From Loktanella sp. S4079 (GTDB lineage: Bacteria > Pseudomonadota > Alphaproteobacteria > Rhodobacterales > Rhodobacteraceae): DNA of 63,216 nucleotides. The translations under genes were made by a program, and so were the position numbers. The DNA is taken from NCBI RefSeq assembly GCF_000967725.1, contig NZ_JXYE01000011.1, positions 1-63,216 on the forward strand, written 5' to 3'. The notes beneath the pieces are model-generated. The model was not told the origin of the DNA, did not search any database, and was given only the letters and a program-made list of their open reading frames with translations. Shown here in pieces: positions 43,354-51,920 of the stretch (position 1 is its first letter; each line of letters begins with the position of its first letter).

Positions 43354-44439
43354 ATGAGCAAGAAGAAACGCATTTTTGACATCGCGATGCCCGACATGGC
43401 AGAGCCCGCCAAGCCGCAGGCGACTGAAACGCCGCAACGTCGCCGTGGCCCTATGGCCAGCGCCATCTCGGAAAATGCAGGCGCGCTCAACGAACGCGCG
43501 GCAGCAGAGGCCAAGATCAGGGCAGAAAACGACGCGCTGGCGCATGAATTCGTGGCGCTCAAACGGGCAGGGCTGGTCACTGCGATGATCCCGCTAGATG
43601 CCATTGTCACACAGGCGCTGGTGCGCGACCGCAAGCCGGGGCCAGACCCGGACCTGTCCGAACTTGTCACGTCGATCCGCGACGTGGGCCTGTCGAACCC
43701 GATCCGCGTCGAAGAACGCGACGACGGCAAATACGAACTGGTCCAAGGCTTCCGCCGCCTGTCAGCCTATCGCGCGCTGAACAAGGAAGAGGGCGAAGCC
43801 TGGGCTGAAATCCCCGCCGGTATTCTTCCCCGCGGGGAAGGTGTCGCCGGATTGTACCGCCGCATGGTGGACGAAAACCTGATCCGCAAAGATCTGTCAT
43901 TTGCTGAAATGGCGCTGACCGCGCAGGCCTATGCTGCCGATCCTGACACCACGCCGATGAACGTCGATGACGCGGTGGCCGAGCTGTTCCAATCCGCAAA
44001 CTATCAGCGCCGCAGCTACATCAGATCATTCGCACGGCTGATGGATCTGGTCGGTGGCGTGCTCAAATACCCCGAGGAAATGTCGCGGAACCTTGGGCTC
44101 GCAGTTCTAAAGCTGATCGAAAGCGACCCCAAAGCATTGCGCGCCTTACGTGCCAAATTGGACGGCTGGGAAAACCGCTCCGTCGCTGACGAACTCGGCG
44201 TGCTGCGCGAAATGACCACCGCAGGCGCACCACGCCCAGCCAGCAAGGTTGCGGATGGGGCAGGGCAGGGCGCGAGCCGTCGCCCCCGCACCACATTCGA
44301 GGTCGGCACAGGCAGCGACCGCGTCAAATGTGTCGCTGGGGTCGGTCAGCTCACCTTGAAAATGGACCGCGACCTGACGGCCGTTGACCGGCAAAAGCTA
44401 GAGCAGGGCATCGCGAAACTATTGGCCGCCCTCGAATAG
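43354..44439 (+). CDS. parB: ParB-type centromere-binding protein
   Basis: A 361-aa ParB/Spo0J protein: LVTSIRDVGLSNPIRVEERD, KYELVQGFRRLSAYRAL (ParB box, here GFRR), RMVDENLIRKDLSFAEMA, then a helix-turn-helix region (YQRRSYIRSFARLMDLVGGVL) and a C-terminal part with a helical dimer-like end. It binds parS and spreads or bridges DNA for ParA-driven segregation; the family uses CTP. One parS-like palindrome lies inside the gene and encodes ILPRGEGVAG near residue 160, between ParB box and ENxxR motif. GGAG precedes the ATG, 10 nt after parA; a terminator follows. Confidence 0.93.
   Translation: MSKKKRIFDIAMPDMAEPAKPQATETPQRRRGPMASAISENAGALNERAAAEAKIRAENDALAHEFVALKRAGLVTAMIPLDAIVTQALVRDRKPGPDPDLSELVTSIRDVGLSNPIRVEERDDGKYELVQGFRRLSAYRALNKEEGEAWAEIPAGILPRGEGVAGLYRRMVDENLIRKDLSFAEMALTAQAYAADPDTTPMNVDDAVAELFQSANYQRRSYIRSFARLMDLVGGVLKYPEEMSRNLGLAVLKLIESDPKALRALRAKLDGWENRSVADELGVLREMTTAGAPRPASKVADGAGQGASRRPRTTFEVGTGSDRVKCVAGVGQLTLKMDRDLTAVDRQKLEQGIAKLLAALE
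43825..43840. promoter_or_regulatory. parS-like palindrome, copy 5 (inside parB)
   Basis: Exact CTTCCCCGCGGGGAAG within parB, read in the LPRGEG frame like copy 4. Confidence 0.75.
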
Positions 44440-44464
44440 AAAATGGCCCCACGTGGGCCATTTT
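44440..44464 (+). terminator. parAB intrinsic terminator
   Basis: AAAATGGCCC, loop CACGT, GGGCCATTTT: a 10-bp stem immediately after the parB stop, ending in TTTT. The A/T symmetry means it could also stop transcripts arriving from the GntR gene on the other strand. Confidence 0.8.
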
Positions 44465-44538
44465 ACCCTGTATGCTGCGGCATAATTCATTGAATCTATG
44501 TGAATATTCGCAGCGTGGGCGCTGTCGCCCGCTTGGCG

Positions 44539-45261
44539 CTACTGTGGTTTAAAGTATTCCTGATGGTCGGCAACCAATCTGGACAGCACGTCTAGAACGC
44601 TGCGCACATGGTGCTGGGTCAGGGCGACGGCTTGGGCGGCATCTTGGGCTTGGATCGCGGCAAAGATGCCTTCGTGCTCGGCCAATAGCTGCGACATCCG
44701 GCTTGTGTAATCCAGCGACAGCACCCGCAGCCGATCAAGCGATATCTTTTCGCGGGTCAGAACAGCCGACAGGCGATCGTACCCGGTCGCATCCGCCAAG
44801 AGCATATGGAACTGATCATCCAGATGCTGGAATGCCACCTTATCATCCGCGTCATTTGCCGCGCGTTGCAGCGATAGATTTTCCGCGAGCGCGGCGCGTG
44901 AGGCATCGGGCAGGCCATCTTGGCAGAGCCGCATCGCGATACCTGTTTCCAGCGACTCACGCAGGAACTGCGCGCCTTTGGCTTGTGACTCTGACAGCAT
45001 CGAAACAAAGGTCCCACGGCTCGGGCGGGTTTCGATGAGCCCATCTTCGCGCAGCTTCGCAAAAGCTTCACGAACGGGTGTTCTACTCGACGCAAAGACC
45101 TGACCGACCTCGTTTTCAGAAAGCATCTGTCCGGGCGCCAAACGCATCGACAAGATCGCGGCTCTCAATTCTGCGGCGATCTGATCGGTGGCCGGGCGGG
45201 TGGTGTCGATGGGGTTTAGCCGGGCCTTTTCGATGTCCAGAGTTGCGGGCGTTCGGCTCAT
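44539..45261 (-). CDS. GntR-family (FCD) transcriptional regulator
   Basis: A 240-aa regulator: winged helix at about 25-90 (ATDQIAAELRAAILSMRLAP, SSRTPVREAFAKLREDGLIE, SRGTFVSML) and a C-terminal all-helical FCD ligand domain with metal-site residues (DDQFHMLLADATGY, EHEGIFAAIQAQDA, HHVRSVLDVL). FCD regulators usually sense sugar acids or related carboxylates. It is divergent from the oxidoreductase/ABC operon and is its likely repressor. A partial palindrome centred on GTATAC (45315-45326) lies in the shared promoter region. Confidence 0.9.
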   Translation of the reverse strand: MSRTPATLDIEKARLNPIDTTRPATDQIAAELRAAILSMRLAPGQMLSENEVGQVFASSRTPVREAFAKLREDGLIETRPSRGTFVSMLSESQAKGAQFLRESLETGIAMRLCQDGLPDASRAALAENLSLQRAANDADDKVAFQHLDDQFHMLLADATGYDRLSAVLTREKISLDRLRVLSLDYTSRMSQLLAEHEGIFAAIQAQDAAQAVALTQHHVRSVLDVLSRLVADHQEYFKPQ

Positions 45262-45314
45262 GCGGTCCTCGTCTTGCTTGGCGTCCCAAAGCGGGGCTAT
45301 GCAGATGTTGACAG

Positions 45315-45326
45315 CCGGTATACTGG
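45315..45326. promoter_or_regulatory. Possible GntR operator
   Basis: CCGGTATACTGG, a 10-of-12 palindrome around GTATAC, in the divergent region 54 bp from the regulator start and 66 bp from the operon start. Only position and symmetry support it. Confidence 0.35.
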
Positions 45327-45391
45327 TATGTCACACATTTTTCAACCGAGTTAGCGGTGCGCGTGGGGGGCGTGTTTTGGGGGAATTTCCA

Positions 45392-46441
45392 TTGAACGAC
45401 GGTCAAACGATGACGGTCGCAATCGTCGGGGCAGGGATGGTTGCCCGCACCCATGTGGCGGCAATTGCGGCTGGTGACGCTGTGCAGCTCAGGACGGTTT
45501 GCTCGCGGACCGAGGGGCGTGCGCAGGGTTTGGCTGAAGAAGCTGGGCGTCTGACAGGCACAACGGTCGCGGCAACGACGAACCTCGATGATATTATCAG
45601 CGATGAAGCAATTGATGCGGTGATCATCCTGACGCCGCCAAATGCGCGCGCGTCTGTGATCCGTCCGCTGGCAGAGGCGGGCAAGCATATCCTGCTTGAG
45701 AAACCTGTTGGCCGTACCGCCGCAGAGGCCCGAGAAGTGGTCGAAATTTGCCGCACTGCGGGTGTCACGCTTGGCGTGGTTTTCCAGCACCGGATGCGGG
45801 CGGCATCTATCGCCGCGGCAGAGCTGATCGCGTCGGGAAAACTGGGGGCGCTTGGTCTGGCCGAGATCAACGTGCCTTGGTGGCGCGACCAAAGCTATTA
45901 CGATGAGCCGGGGCGGGGCACCTATGCCCGTGACGGTGGGGGCGTTTTGGTTTCGCAGGCCATTCACACGATCGATCTGGCCCTTTCTTTGACTGGCCCG
46001 GTTACTTCGGTGCAGGCGATGGCCGCCACGACAAGTTTCCATCAAATGGAGGCCGAAGATTTCGTCGCTGCGGGTCTTAAATTCGCTAATGGTGCGGCAG
46101 GTTCGATGGTCGCAAGCACGGCCAGTTTTCCGGGGGGCGCGGAATCGATCACGCTGCATTTTGAACAGGCGTCTTTGCATCTCGCATCTGGTCAACTGGC
46201 TGTCCGCTGGCGAGATGGACGCGAAGAAATGATGGGCGCGGCTGGCGGCACCGGTGGCGGGGCCGATCCGATGGCATTCACCCACGAATGGCACCAAGGC
46301 ATCATCGAAGATTTTGCCGCTGCGCTCTGCGAGGGGCGGGCGCCCGTTGTCAGCGGTGAACAAGCGCTGCCAGCACATGATCTAATTGACGCAACACTGC
46401 GGTCTGCAAAGAGCGGCCGCATCGAGGAGGTTCAGGGATGA
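45392..46441 (+). CDS. Gfo/Idh/MocA-family oxidoreductase 1
   Basis: About 349 aa: Rossmann fold (VAIVGAGMVARTHVAAIAAG), AVIILTPPNAR, the EKPVGRTAAEA loop with its catalytic Lys, and the C-terminal MocA sheet with GGGVLVSQAIHTIDLALSLTG (His of the active site). Family members oxidise or reduce sugars, inositols and sugar acids with NAD(P). The start is uncertain: TTG 45392 has GGGGGA 8 nt upstream and is chosen, while ATG 45410 would begin MTVAIVGAG. Its stop overlaps the ATG of the next gene (ATGA). Confidence 0.85.
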   Translation: MNDGQTMTVAIVGAGMVARTHVAAIAAGDAVQLRTVCSRTEGRAQGLAEEAGRLTGTTVAATTNLDDIISDEAIDAVIILTPPNARASVIRPLAEAGKHILLEKPVGRTAAEAREVVEICRTAGVTLGVVFQHRMRAASIAAAELIASGKLGALGLAEINVPWWRDQSYYDEPGRGTYARDGGGVLVSQAIHTIDLALSLTGPVTSVQAMAATTSFHQMEAEDFVAAGLKFANGAAGSMVASTASFPGGAESITLHFEQASLHLASGQLAVRWRDGREEMMGAAGGTGGGADPMAFTHEWHQGIIEDFAAALCEGRAPVVSGEQALPAHDLIDATLRSAKSGRIEEVQG

Positions 46442-47451
46442 CGACACCCCTGCGTTTTGCTGCCATTGGCATTGACCATCGGCACATCTATGGCATGGCC
46501 GCAAACATGATCGCTGCGGGCGCTGAATTTGTTGGTTGGTGGACCGAGGGCCACCCAGAGCCAGAGGCGGGTTTCATCAAGCGGTTCCCTGATGTGCCGC
46601 GTGTGGCCTCTGCAGATGTTCTATTGAACGACCCTGATATTGATTTCATCGTGCTATCCGGCGTCCCCAAAGACCGTGCAGGCTGGGCGATCAAAGCCAT
46701 GGAAGCCGGCAAAGATGTGGTGAGCGACAAGCCCGGCTGCACAACCACGGAACAGTTGGGTGCGCTGCGTGAAACAGTCGCAAAAACGGGTCGCATCTGG
46801 TCGGTCAGCTTTTCCGAGCGGTTCGAAGTGCCCGCAGCCACACGTGCGGCAGAACTGGTCGCCGAAGGGGCGATTGGGCGTGTTATCCAGACGATTGGGG
46901 TAGGGCCGCACCGCCTGAACCGTCCGACACGGCCTGATTGGTTCTTTGACCGCGCGGCATATGGCGGCATTTTGACTGACATCGCGAGCCATCAGATTGA
47001 TCAGTTCCTGTTCTTTACCGGGGCGAAAGACGCTGAAATCACGATGGCGAATGTGGCCAATTACGCAAATCCCGACGATCCGGGCTTGCAGGATTTTGGC
47101 GAGGTCGCGCTAAAAAGCGACAATGCCCATGGGTATATTCGCGTTGATTGGTACACACCGGATGCGTTGCCGACGTGGGGTGACGGGCGGCTCACTATTC
47201 TTGGCACCGAAGGGTATATTGAGCTGAGAAAATATGTGGATGTCGGACATGAGGGCACAGATCATGTGATCCTAGTGAATGGCACCCGTTGTGAACGGAT
47301 TGATGCGTCGGATGCTGGGCTGCCGTATTTTGGGCGTCTGCTGGATGATTTCCGCACCAGAGGCGAAAGCGCCATGTCGCAAGATCACGTGTTCAAGGTT
47401 TGCGAGCTCGCGCTTCAGGCGCAGGCCATGGCTGAAAAGGGCGCGCAATGA
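46438..47451 (+). CDS. Gfo/Idh/MocA-family oxidoreductase 2
   Basis: A 337-aa paralogue: FAAIGIDHRHIYGMAANMIA instead of a standard GxGxxG (the nucleotide loop reads GIDHRH), VVSDKPGCTTTEQLGAL with the catalytic Lys, and GGILTDIASHQIDQFLFFTG. The altered glycine motif and an early His-rich stretch (IDHRHIYG) occur in a subgroup of the family. Overlaps both neighbours by 4 nt. The substrate is unknown; expected to act in the same pathway as oxidoreductases 1 and 3. Confidence 0.83.
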   Translation: MTTPLRFAAIGIDHRHIYGMAANMIAAGAEFVGWWTEGHPEPEAGFIKRFPDVPRVASADVLLNDPDIDFIVLSGVPKDRAGWAIKAMEAGKDVVSDKPGCTTTEQLGALRETVAKTGRIWSVSFSERFEVPAATRAAELVAEGAIGRVIQTIGVGPHRLNRPTRPDWFFDRAAYGGILTDIASHQIDQFLFFTGAKDAEITMANVANYANPDDPGLQDFGEVALKSDNAHGYIRVDWYTPDALPTWGDGRLTILGTEGYIELRKYVDVGHEGTDHVILVNGTRCERIDASDAGLPYFGRLLDDFRTRGESAMSQDHVFKVCELALQAQAMAEKGAQ

Positions 47452-48503
47452 TTGGTGTCGCCATTATCGGCGCCGGGATCGGGGCAGAGCATCTTGAGGG
47501 ATACCGCGCCTTGCCAGAGCGGTTTCGTGTGGTCACCCTATGTGATTTGAACCCTGACCGGGCCAAACTGGCGATTGGCGATGATCCGTCGATCAGTGTT
47601 TCGACTGACCTAGATGCTGTGCTGGCAGATGATGCGATTGATCTGATCGACGTCTGTCTGCCCCCGCATCTGCATTTTCCTGTGACCGTAAAGGCGCTGG
47701 AAGCGGGTAAGCACGTGATCTGTGAAAAACCCATCGTCAGATCACTGGCCGAGGCTGATCAGCTCGAACGGGTGGCTGCTGCGACGGGCAAACAGGTCTT
47801 TCCTGTCTTTCAGTACCGCTATGGCAAGGCCACCGCGCAGCTTGCCGCGCTGCAACAGGCGGGGCTGGCCGGAAAGGCGTATGTTGCCAGTATCGAAACC
47901 CACTGGAACCGCGACGCGGACTACTATGCTGTGCCTTGGCGTGGGACTTGGGCAGGTGAATCGGGCGGTGCGCTGCTGGGGCACGCCATTCACGCGCATG
48001 ATCTGCTGTGTCATGTCTTGGGGCCGGTTGCACAGGTCTTTGCCTTTGATGACACGCGGGTGAACGACATCGAGACCGAAGACAGCGCCGCGCTTTCGTT
48101 TCGGATGGCGTCGGGGGCTTTGGCCGCGTCTTCGGTGACGCTGGGTGCGGGGAACGACACGACGCGACTGCGGTTCTGTTTCGAAGGCTTCACAGCCGAA
48201 AGTGCGTCAAACCCATATGCGCCGGCGCAGGGCACCTGGACATTTATTGCGCGGGTACCAGAGAAGCAGCCGCAGATTGATGCGATCGTGCAAGGGGTGC
48301 CGGACGGCCATGCCGGTTTCGCCGGATTTCTTGAGGCGGTTGCAGATGCGCTTGCTGGGAATGGCGGTCGCGAGGTTACATTGTCGGACGGTCGCCGGTC
48401 GATCGAACTTGTCACAGCGATATATTCTTCGGTGCGCAGCGGGCAGAGCGTTTCTTTGCCGCTTCGTCCGGATGCAGAGCATTACGCGGGATGGCTGCCT
48501 TAG
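47448..48503 (+). CDS. Gfo/Idh/MocA-family oxidoreductase 3
   Basis: A 351-aa paralogue with a standard Rossmann motif (VAIIGAGIGAEHLEGYRAL), DLIDVCLPPHLHFPVTVKAL, HVICEKPIVRSLAEADQLE (catalytic Lys) and SGGALLGHAIHAHDLLCHVL. The ATG overlaps the preceding stop (ATGA). It is the third consecutive member, ahead of the binding-protein gene, so one imported sugar or polyol is probably processed by several redox steps. Confidence 0.87.
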   Translation: MIGVAIIGAGIGAEHLEGYRALPERFRVVTLCDLNPDRAKLAIGDDPSISVSTDLDAVLADDAIDLIDVCLPPHLHFPVTVKALEAGKHVICEKPIVRSLAEADQLERVAAATGKQVFPVFQYRYGKATAQLAALQQAGLAGKAYVASIETHWNRDADYYAVPWRGTWAGESGGALLGHAIHAHDLLCHVLGPVAQVFAFDDTRVNDIETEDSAALSFRMASGALAASSVTLGAGNDTTRLRFCFEGFTAESASNPYAPAQGTWTFIARVPEKQPQIDAIVQGVPDGHAGFAGFLEAVADALAGNGGREVTLSDGRRSIELVTAIYSSVRSGQSVSLPLRPDAEHYAGWLP

Positions 48504-48552
48504 TTGTTTCGTTGACGAATGTAGGGAGGGTCACAATGGAGGAGGTTGACCA

Positions 48553-49815
48553 ATGAAATATTCACACTTGATGACGACTGCTTTTGCGGCGGGTCTTGGC
48601 GTCGCGGCAAGCGCTGTAGCCGCGCAGGAAATCCGCTTTATGTGCTATTCTGATGGCAATGAATGCGAAGTTTATGACGACCTGCTGACGCAGTTCGAGG
48701 CGCAAAACCCCGGTGTCGATGTGATCGTTGACGTGGTTCCGTATCAGGCGATCCTTGAAAACCTGCCTGTGCAACTGGCCGCTGGCACGGGGCCGGACCT
48801 TGCCAAGGTAACTGACTTGGGCGGGTTGAACGAATATTATCTTGATCTGAGTTCGCATATTAACACGGATTATTGGGATGCGTCTTTTGGTGACACGCTT
48901 GATTGGTATCGGGTTGGTGACCGTCAGGGGTACTATGGGCTGCACACGCAGCTTACGATCACAGGGCCATTTGTGAACGCGACGCTGTTTGAACAAGCGG
49001 GCGTTGAAATGCCGGGCGATGGCGCGACTTGGGAAGACTGGGCGGCAGCCGCACGTGCGGTCACGGATGCAACAGATGCTGATTTCCCGATGGCGATGGA
49101 CCGTTCGGGGCACCGCGTGGCGGGTCCGGCGATTTCTTATGGCGCAAAGTACTTTGATGCCGATGGTGTCGGATCATTTGAGGGGTTCGACGCCTTTGCC
49201 GAAGCCTTTGTCGGATGGAACGAAGACGGCACTATGGCGCGTGATGTTTGGGCCAGCCAAGGTGGTTCGACCTATGCAGATGCTGCGCAGGAATTCATTA
49301 ACGGCGAAGTGGTGTTCTACTACTCTGGCTCTTGGCAGGTTGGCCGTATGGACGAACAGGTTGGCGATTTCTTTGATTGGCAAGTTGTCGGTTCGCCTTG
49401 TGGTCCGGCTGGCGCATGTTCGGGTATGCCCGGCGGTGCAGGTGTCGTAGGCTTTGAACAAACAGAGCACCCCGAAGTTGTCGCTGCTGTGATCGACTTC
49501 CTTGCCCAAGAAGAGATTTACGCCGAAGCCGCCGCGCGGACACGTAACCTGCCCGCGCACTTGGGTGTTGCGGCCGCTGGGGTCGAGTTCCAAGACGCAA
49601 GCCCTGCCGCGCAGGCCGCGCTGAATGGGTTTGCCGGTGATCTGCCCAATGTGTCACCCATTGCATTCGCCTATCAGGGCTATGCGGGAAACCGGGCGAT
49701 GTTTGGCATCACTGTCGAGCGTCTAAGCCAGGCCATCGTTGGCGAGCTGTCGGTCTCGGATGCGATGGCGCGCGCGGCAGAAGACCTCAAGACCGCCTTG
49801 GCTGAAGCTAACTAA
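48553..49815 (+). CDS. ABC sugar-binding protein (family 1 solute-binding)
   Basis: A 420-aa periplasmic protein with a signal peptide (MKYSHLMTTAFAAGLGVAAS, cleaved near AVAAQE) and GGAGGAGG as ribosome site. It has the CUT1 pattern: LLTQFEAQNPGVDVIVDVVP, GTGPDLAKVTDLGG, INGEVVFYYSGSWQVG, and AGVVGFEQTEHPEVVAAVIDFL. CxxxxxxC near the N-terminus (CYSDGNEC) and a CGPAGAC segment may form disulfides. It delivers oligosaccharides or sugar derivatives to the adjacent permeases. Confidence 0.9.
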   Translation: MKYSHLMTTAFAAGLGVAASAVAAQEIRFMCYSDGNECEVYDDLLTQFEAQNPGVDVIVDVVPYQAILENLPVQLAAGTGPDLAKVTDLGGLNEYYLDLSSHINTDYWDASFGDTLDWYRVGDRQGYYGLHTQLTITGPFVNATLFEQAGVEMPGDGATWEDWAAAARAVTDATDADFPMAMDRSGHRVAGPAISYGAKYFDADGVGSFEGFDAFAEAFVGWNEDGTMARDVWASQGGSTYADAAQEFINGEVVFYYSGSWQVGRMDEQVGDFFDWQVVGSPCGPAGACSGMPGGAGVVGFEQTEHPEVVAAVIDFLAQEEIYAEAAARTRNLPAHLGVAAAGVEFQDASPAAQAALNGFAGDLPNVSPIAFAYQGYAGNRAMFGITVERLSQAIVGELSVSDAMARAAEDLKTALAEAN

Positions 49816-49876
49816 GGCCCACGTTCCCTCGCGGAGAATTGCTGCGGGGGAACCCACGAACCAAGGGGGGAGCACC

Positions 49877-50845
49877 ATGCTGAAAATCGTGTCGCCGATC
49901 ATGCGGATCGTCGAAATTCCGATGCTCGCGCTTCAGCGGAAGTTGGGGATTAACCGGCTTGCATGGGCATTCCTTCTGCCTAATCTCATTCTTTTTGGTC
50001 TGTTTGCCTTTTTGCCGGTGATATTGAACGTCTTTTACGCCGTGACTGGTGGTGACAATGTTCTACTGGCGGACCGCCCCAATGTAGGGGTGCGAAACTT
50101 TGCCAGTCTTTTGGATTGTTCCAATCACTTTGATCCCAACAGTTGTCGCGAAGATAAATTCTGGCGTGCAGTCTGGAACACCGCGTGGTTTGTGACATTG
50201 CAAGTCGGGTTTATGGTTGGGTTTGCTTTGCTCACGGCCTTGATCCTAAACCGCGATATTCGGGCGCGCGGGTTCTTTCGTTCGGTCTTTTTCTTTCCGG
50301 TGCTGCTGTCCCCGGTGGTTGTGGCGTTGATCTGGAAATGGATTTTGCAGCGCGAAGGCGTGCTGAACGCCTTTTTGGATTGGACAGGGATTGGCGGGAT
50401 TAACTGGCTCGTTGATGCGCAATGGGCGTTTACGTGGTCGGTGTTTATTTCGGTCTGGGCCCATATGGGGTTTTACACGCTCATTTTGTTGGCCGGGTTG
50501 CAGGCCATTCCGCGCGATGTCTACGACGCGGCCCTTATGGACCGTGCATCAGCGTGGCGGACGTTTCGCAAGATCACCCTGCCGCTGTTGGCGCCCACAA
50601 TGCTGGTGGTTCTGGTGCTGGCGCTGATCAAAGGGGTGCAGACCTTTGACGAGATCTACGCCTTTACCGGGGGTGGGCCGGGGACGGCCACGACATTCAT
50701 CATTCAATACATCTATGAACGCGGCTTTGCGGGTGCGCCGCGCCTGTTTGGACTGGCTGCCGCTGCTTCGCTGCTTGTTGCGGGTGTGCTGGTTGTTCTG
50801 ACCTTGCTGCAACTGCGGGTCAGCAAGGAGAACGCCGATGGCTAA
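49877..50845 (+). CDS. ABC sugar permease, MalF/UgpA type
   Basis: A 322-aa inner-membrane protein with six helices (first at LAWAFLLPNLILFGLFAFLP) and the coupling EAA loop around IPRDVYDAALMDRASAWRTF, then ITLPLLAPTMLVVLVLALI. ATG 49877 follows GGGGGGAG; longer in-frame starts overlap the binding-protein gene and are rejected. It pairs with the next permease, overlapping it by 8 nt. Confidence 0.92.
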   Translation: MLKIVSPIMRIVEIPMLALQRKLGINRLAWAFLLPNLILFGLFAFLPVILNVFYAVTGGDNVLLADRPNVGVRNFASLLDCSNHFDPNSCREDKFWRAVWNTAWFVTLQVGFMVGFALLTALILNRDIRARGFFRSVFFFPVLLSPVVVALIWKWILQREGVLNAFLDWTGIGGINWLVDAQWAFTWSVFISVWAHMGFYTLILLAGLQAIPRDVYDAALMDRASAWRTFRKITLPLLAPTMLVVLVLALIKGVQTFDEIYAFTGGGPGTATTFIIQYIYERGFAGAPRLFGLAAAASLLVAGVLVVLTLLQLRVSKENADG

Positions 50846-51890
50846 AGTGATATCCTTTTTGACGGCGACACGCGGCAAGGGACGCCTGCATTGGACCGAC
50901 TGGGTCTCTTATGGTTACCTTTGTCTTGGCATCTTTTTGATGTTTGGGCCGGTGGTTTGGCTGGTTCTGTCCAGCTTTAAGACTCCAAACGAACTGGATC
51001 GCTTTCCGCCGCGTTTTCTGCCCTATGCCCAAGAAACACTAGAGATCGAAGGCTATGACTCCCCGCTGTTGGCCTTTGTCGTGACCGAAGGCGAACTGGC
51101 GGGTCAGACGGTTGGTCAAACAAGGCGCGCTGCCGGTCGTGCCGAGGTGGTCGTGCCTGCGAACCCGTCCGAGCGCATCCGGCTTCAGGCTGATACACTT
51201 GATCCGATTGAACACATCGCCTTTGCCACCGAAAACTATACCCAGCTGTTCGAGCGCTTTAACTTTCTGCGCTTTTTCTGGAACTCGACGTTTATCACCG
51301 TGACGGCGACGATATTGATGTTGTTATTCAACTCAATGGCCGCCTTTGCGCTGTCGAAATACGAATTTCGCGGGCGGACCACGGTTCTGTTAATGGTGAT
51401 CGGAACCTTGATGGTTCCGCAGACCGTCGTGCTGGTTCCGCTGTTTTTGATCGTGACGGAATTGGGCATGTTCAATTCGCTTTGGGGTGTGATCATTCCG
51501 GGTGCTGCGACCCCGACGGGCGTGTTTTTGCTGCGGCAGTATATGATCACGATCCCGGACGAGATTTTGGACGCCGCGCGCATGGACAAAGCGAGCGAGT
51601 GGAAGATCTTTTGGCGGATCATTCTGCCGCTGTCCGCGCCAGCCATTGCGGTGCTGGCGATCCTTGCGATTATGTGGCGCTGGAATGATTTTCTATGGCC
51701 GTTGATCGTGCTGACACGCACCGAGAATTTCACCCTACAGCTGGCGCTGAATTCCTTCCAAGGCGAATTGCAAACCGATTGGCCCAGTCTGCTGGCGATG
51801 ACGGTTCTGACGCTGTTGCCGATCGCGGCGGTCTTTGCCTTTCTTCAGAAATATATTGCGACCGGGATCGCCTCAACGGGTGGCAAATGA
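50838..51890 (+). CDS. ABC sugar permease, MalG/UgpE type, with enlarged periplasmic loop
   Basis: A 350-aa permease; family members are mostly 270-300 aa. The extra length is a ~90-residue soluble segment after the first helix (from about ELDRFPPRFLPYAQETLEIE to ATENYTQLFERFNF), which includes a basic patch (QTRRAAGRAEVVVPANPSER). The EAA loop is IPDEILDAARMDKASEWKIF, followed by ILPLSAPAIAVLAILAIMW. The loop would face the binding protein. Start and overlap with the MalF-type gene are clear. Confidence 0.9.
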   Translation: MAKVISFLTATRGKGRLHWTDWVSYGYLCLGIFLMFGPVVWLVLSSFKTPNELDRFPPRFLPYAQETLEIEGYDSPLLAFVVTEGELAGQTVGQTRRAAGRAEVVVPANPSERIRLQADTLDPIEHIAFATENYTQLFERFNFLRFFWNSTFITVTATILMLLFNSMAAFALSKYEFRGRTTVLLMVIGTLMVPQTVVLVPLFLIVTELGMFNSLWGVIIPGAATPTGVFLLRQYMITIPDEILDAARMDKASEWKIFWRIILPLSAPAIAVLAILAIMWRWNDFLWPLIVLTRTENFTLQLALNSFQGELQTDWPSLLAMTVLTLLPIAAVFAFLQKYIATGIASTGGK

Positions 51891-51920
51891 CGAGTTACAC
51901 CAAAACAAAGGAGAGCGCAG

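Noticed and set aside
45116..46378. Long minus-strand ORF (420 codons) antisense to oxidoreductase 1
   Set aside because: GC-rich codon shadow: the product is Arg/Cys/His-rich with no family, and the plus-strand gene is a clear Gfo/Idh/MocA enzyme.
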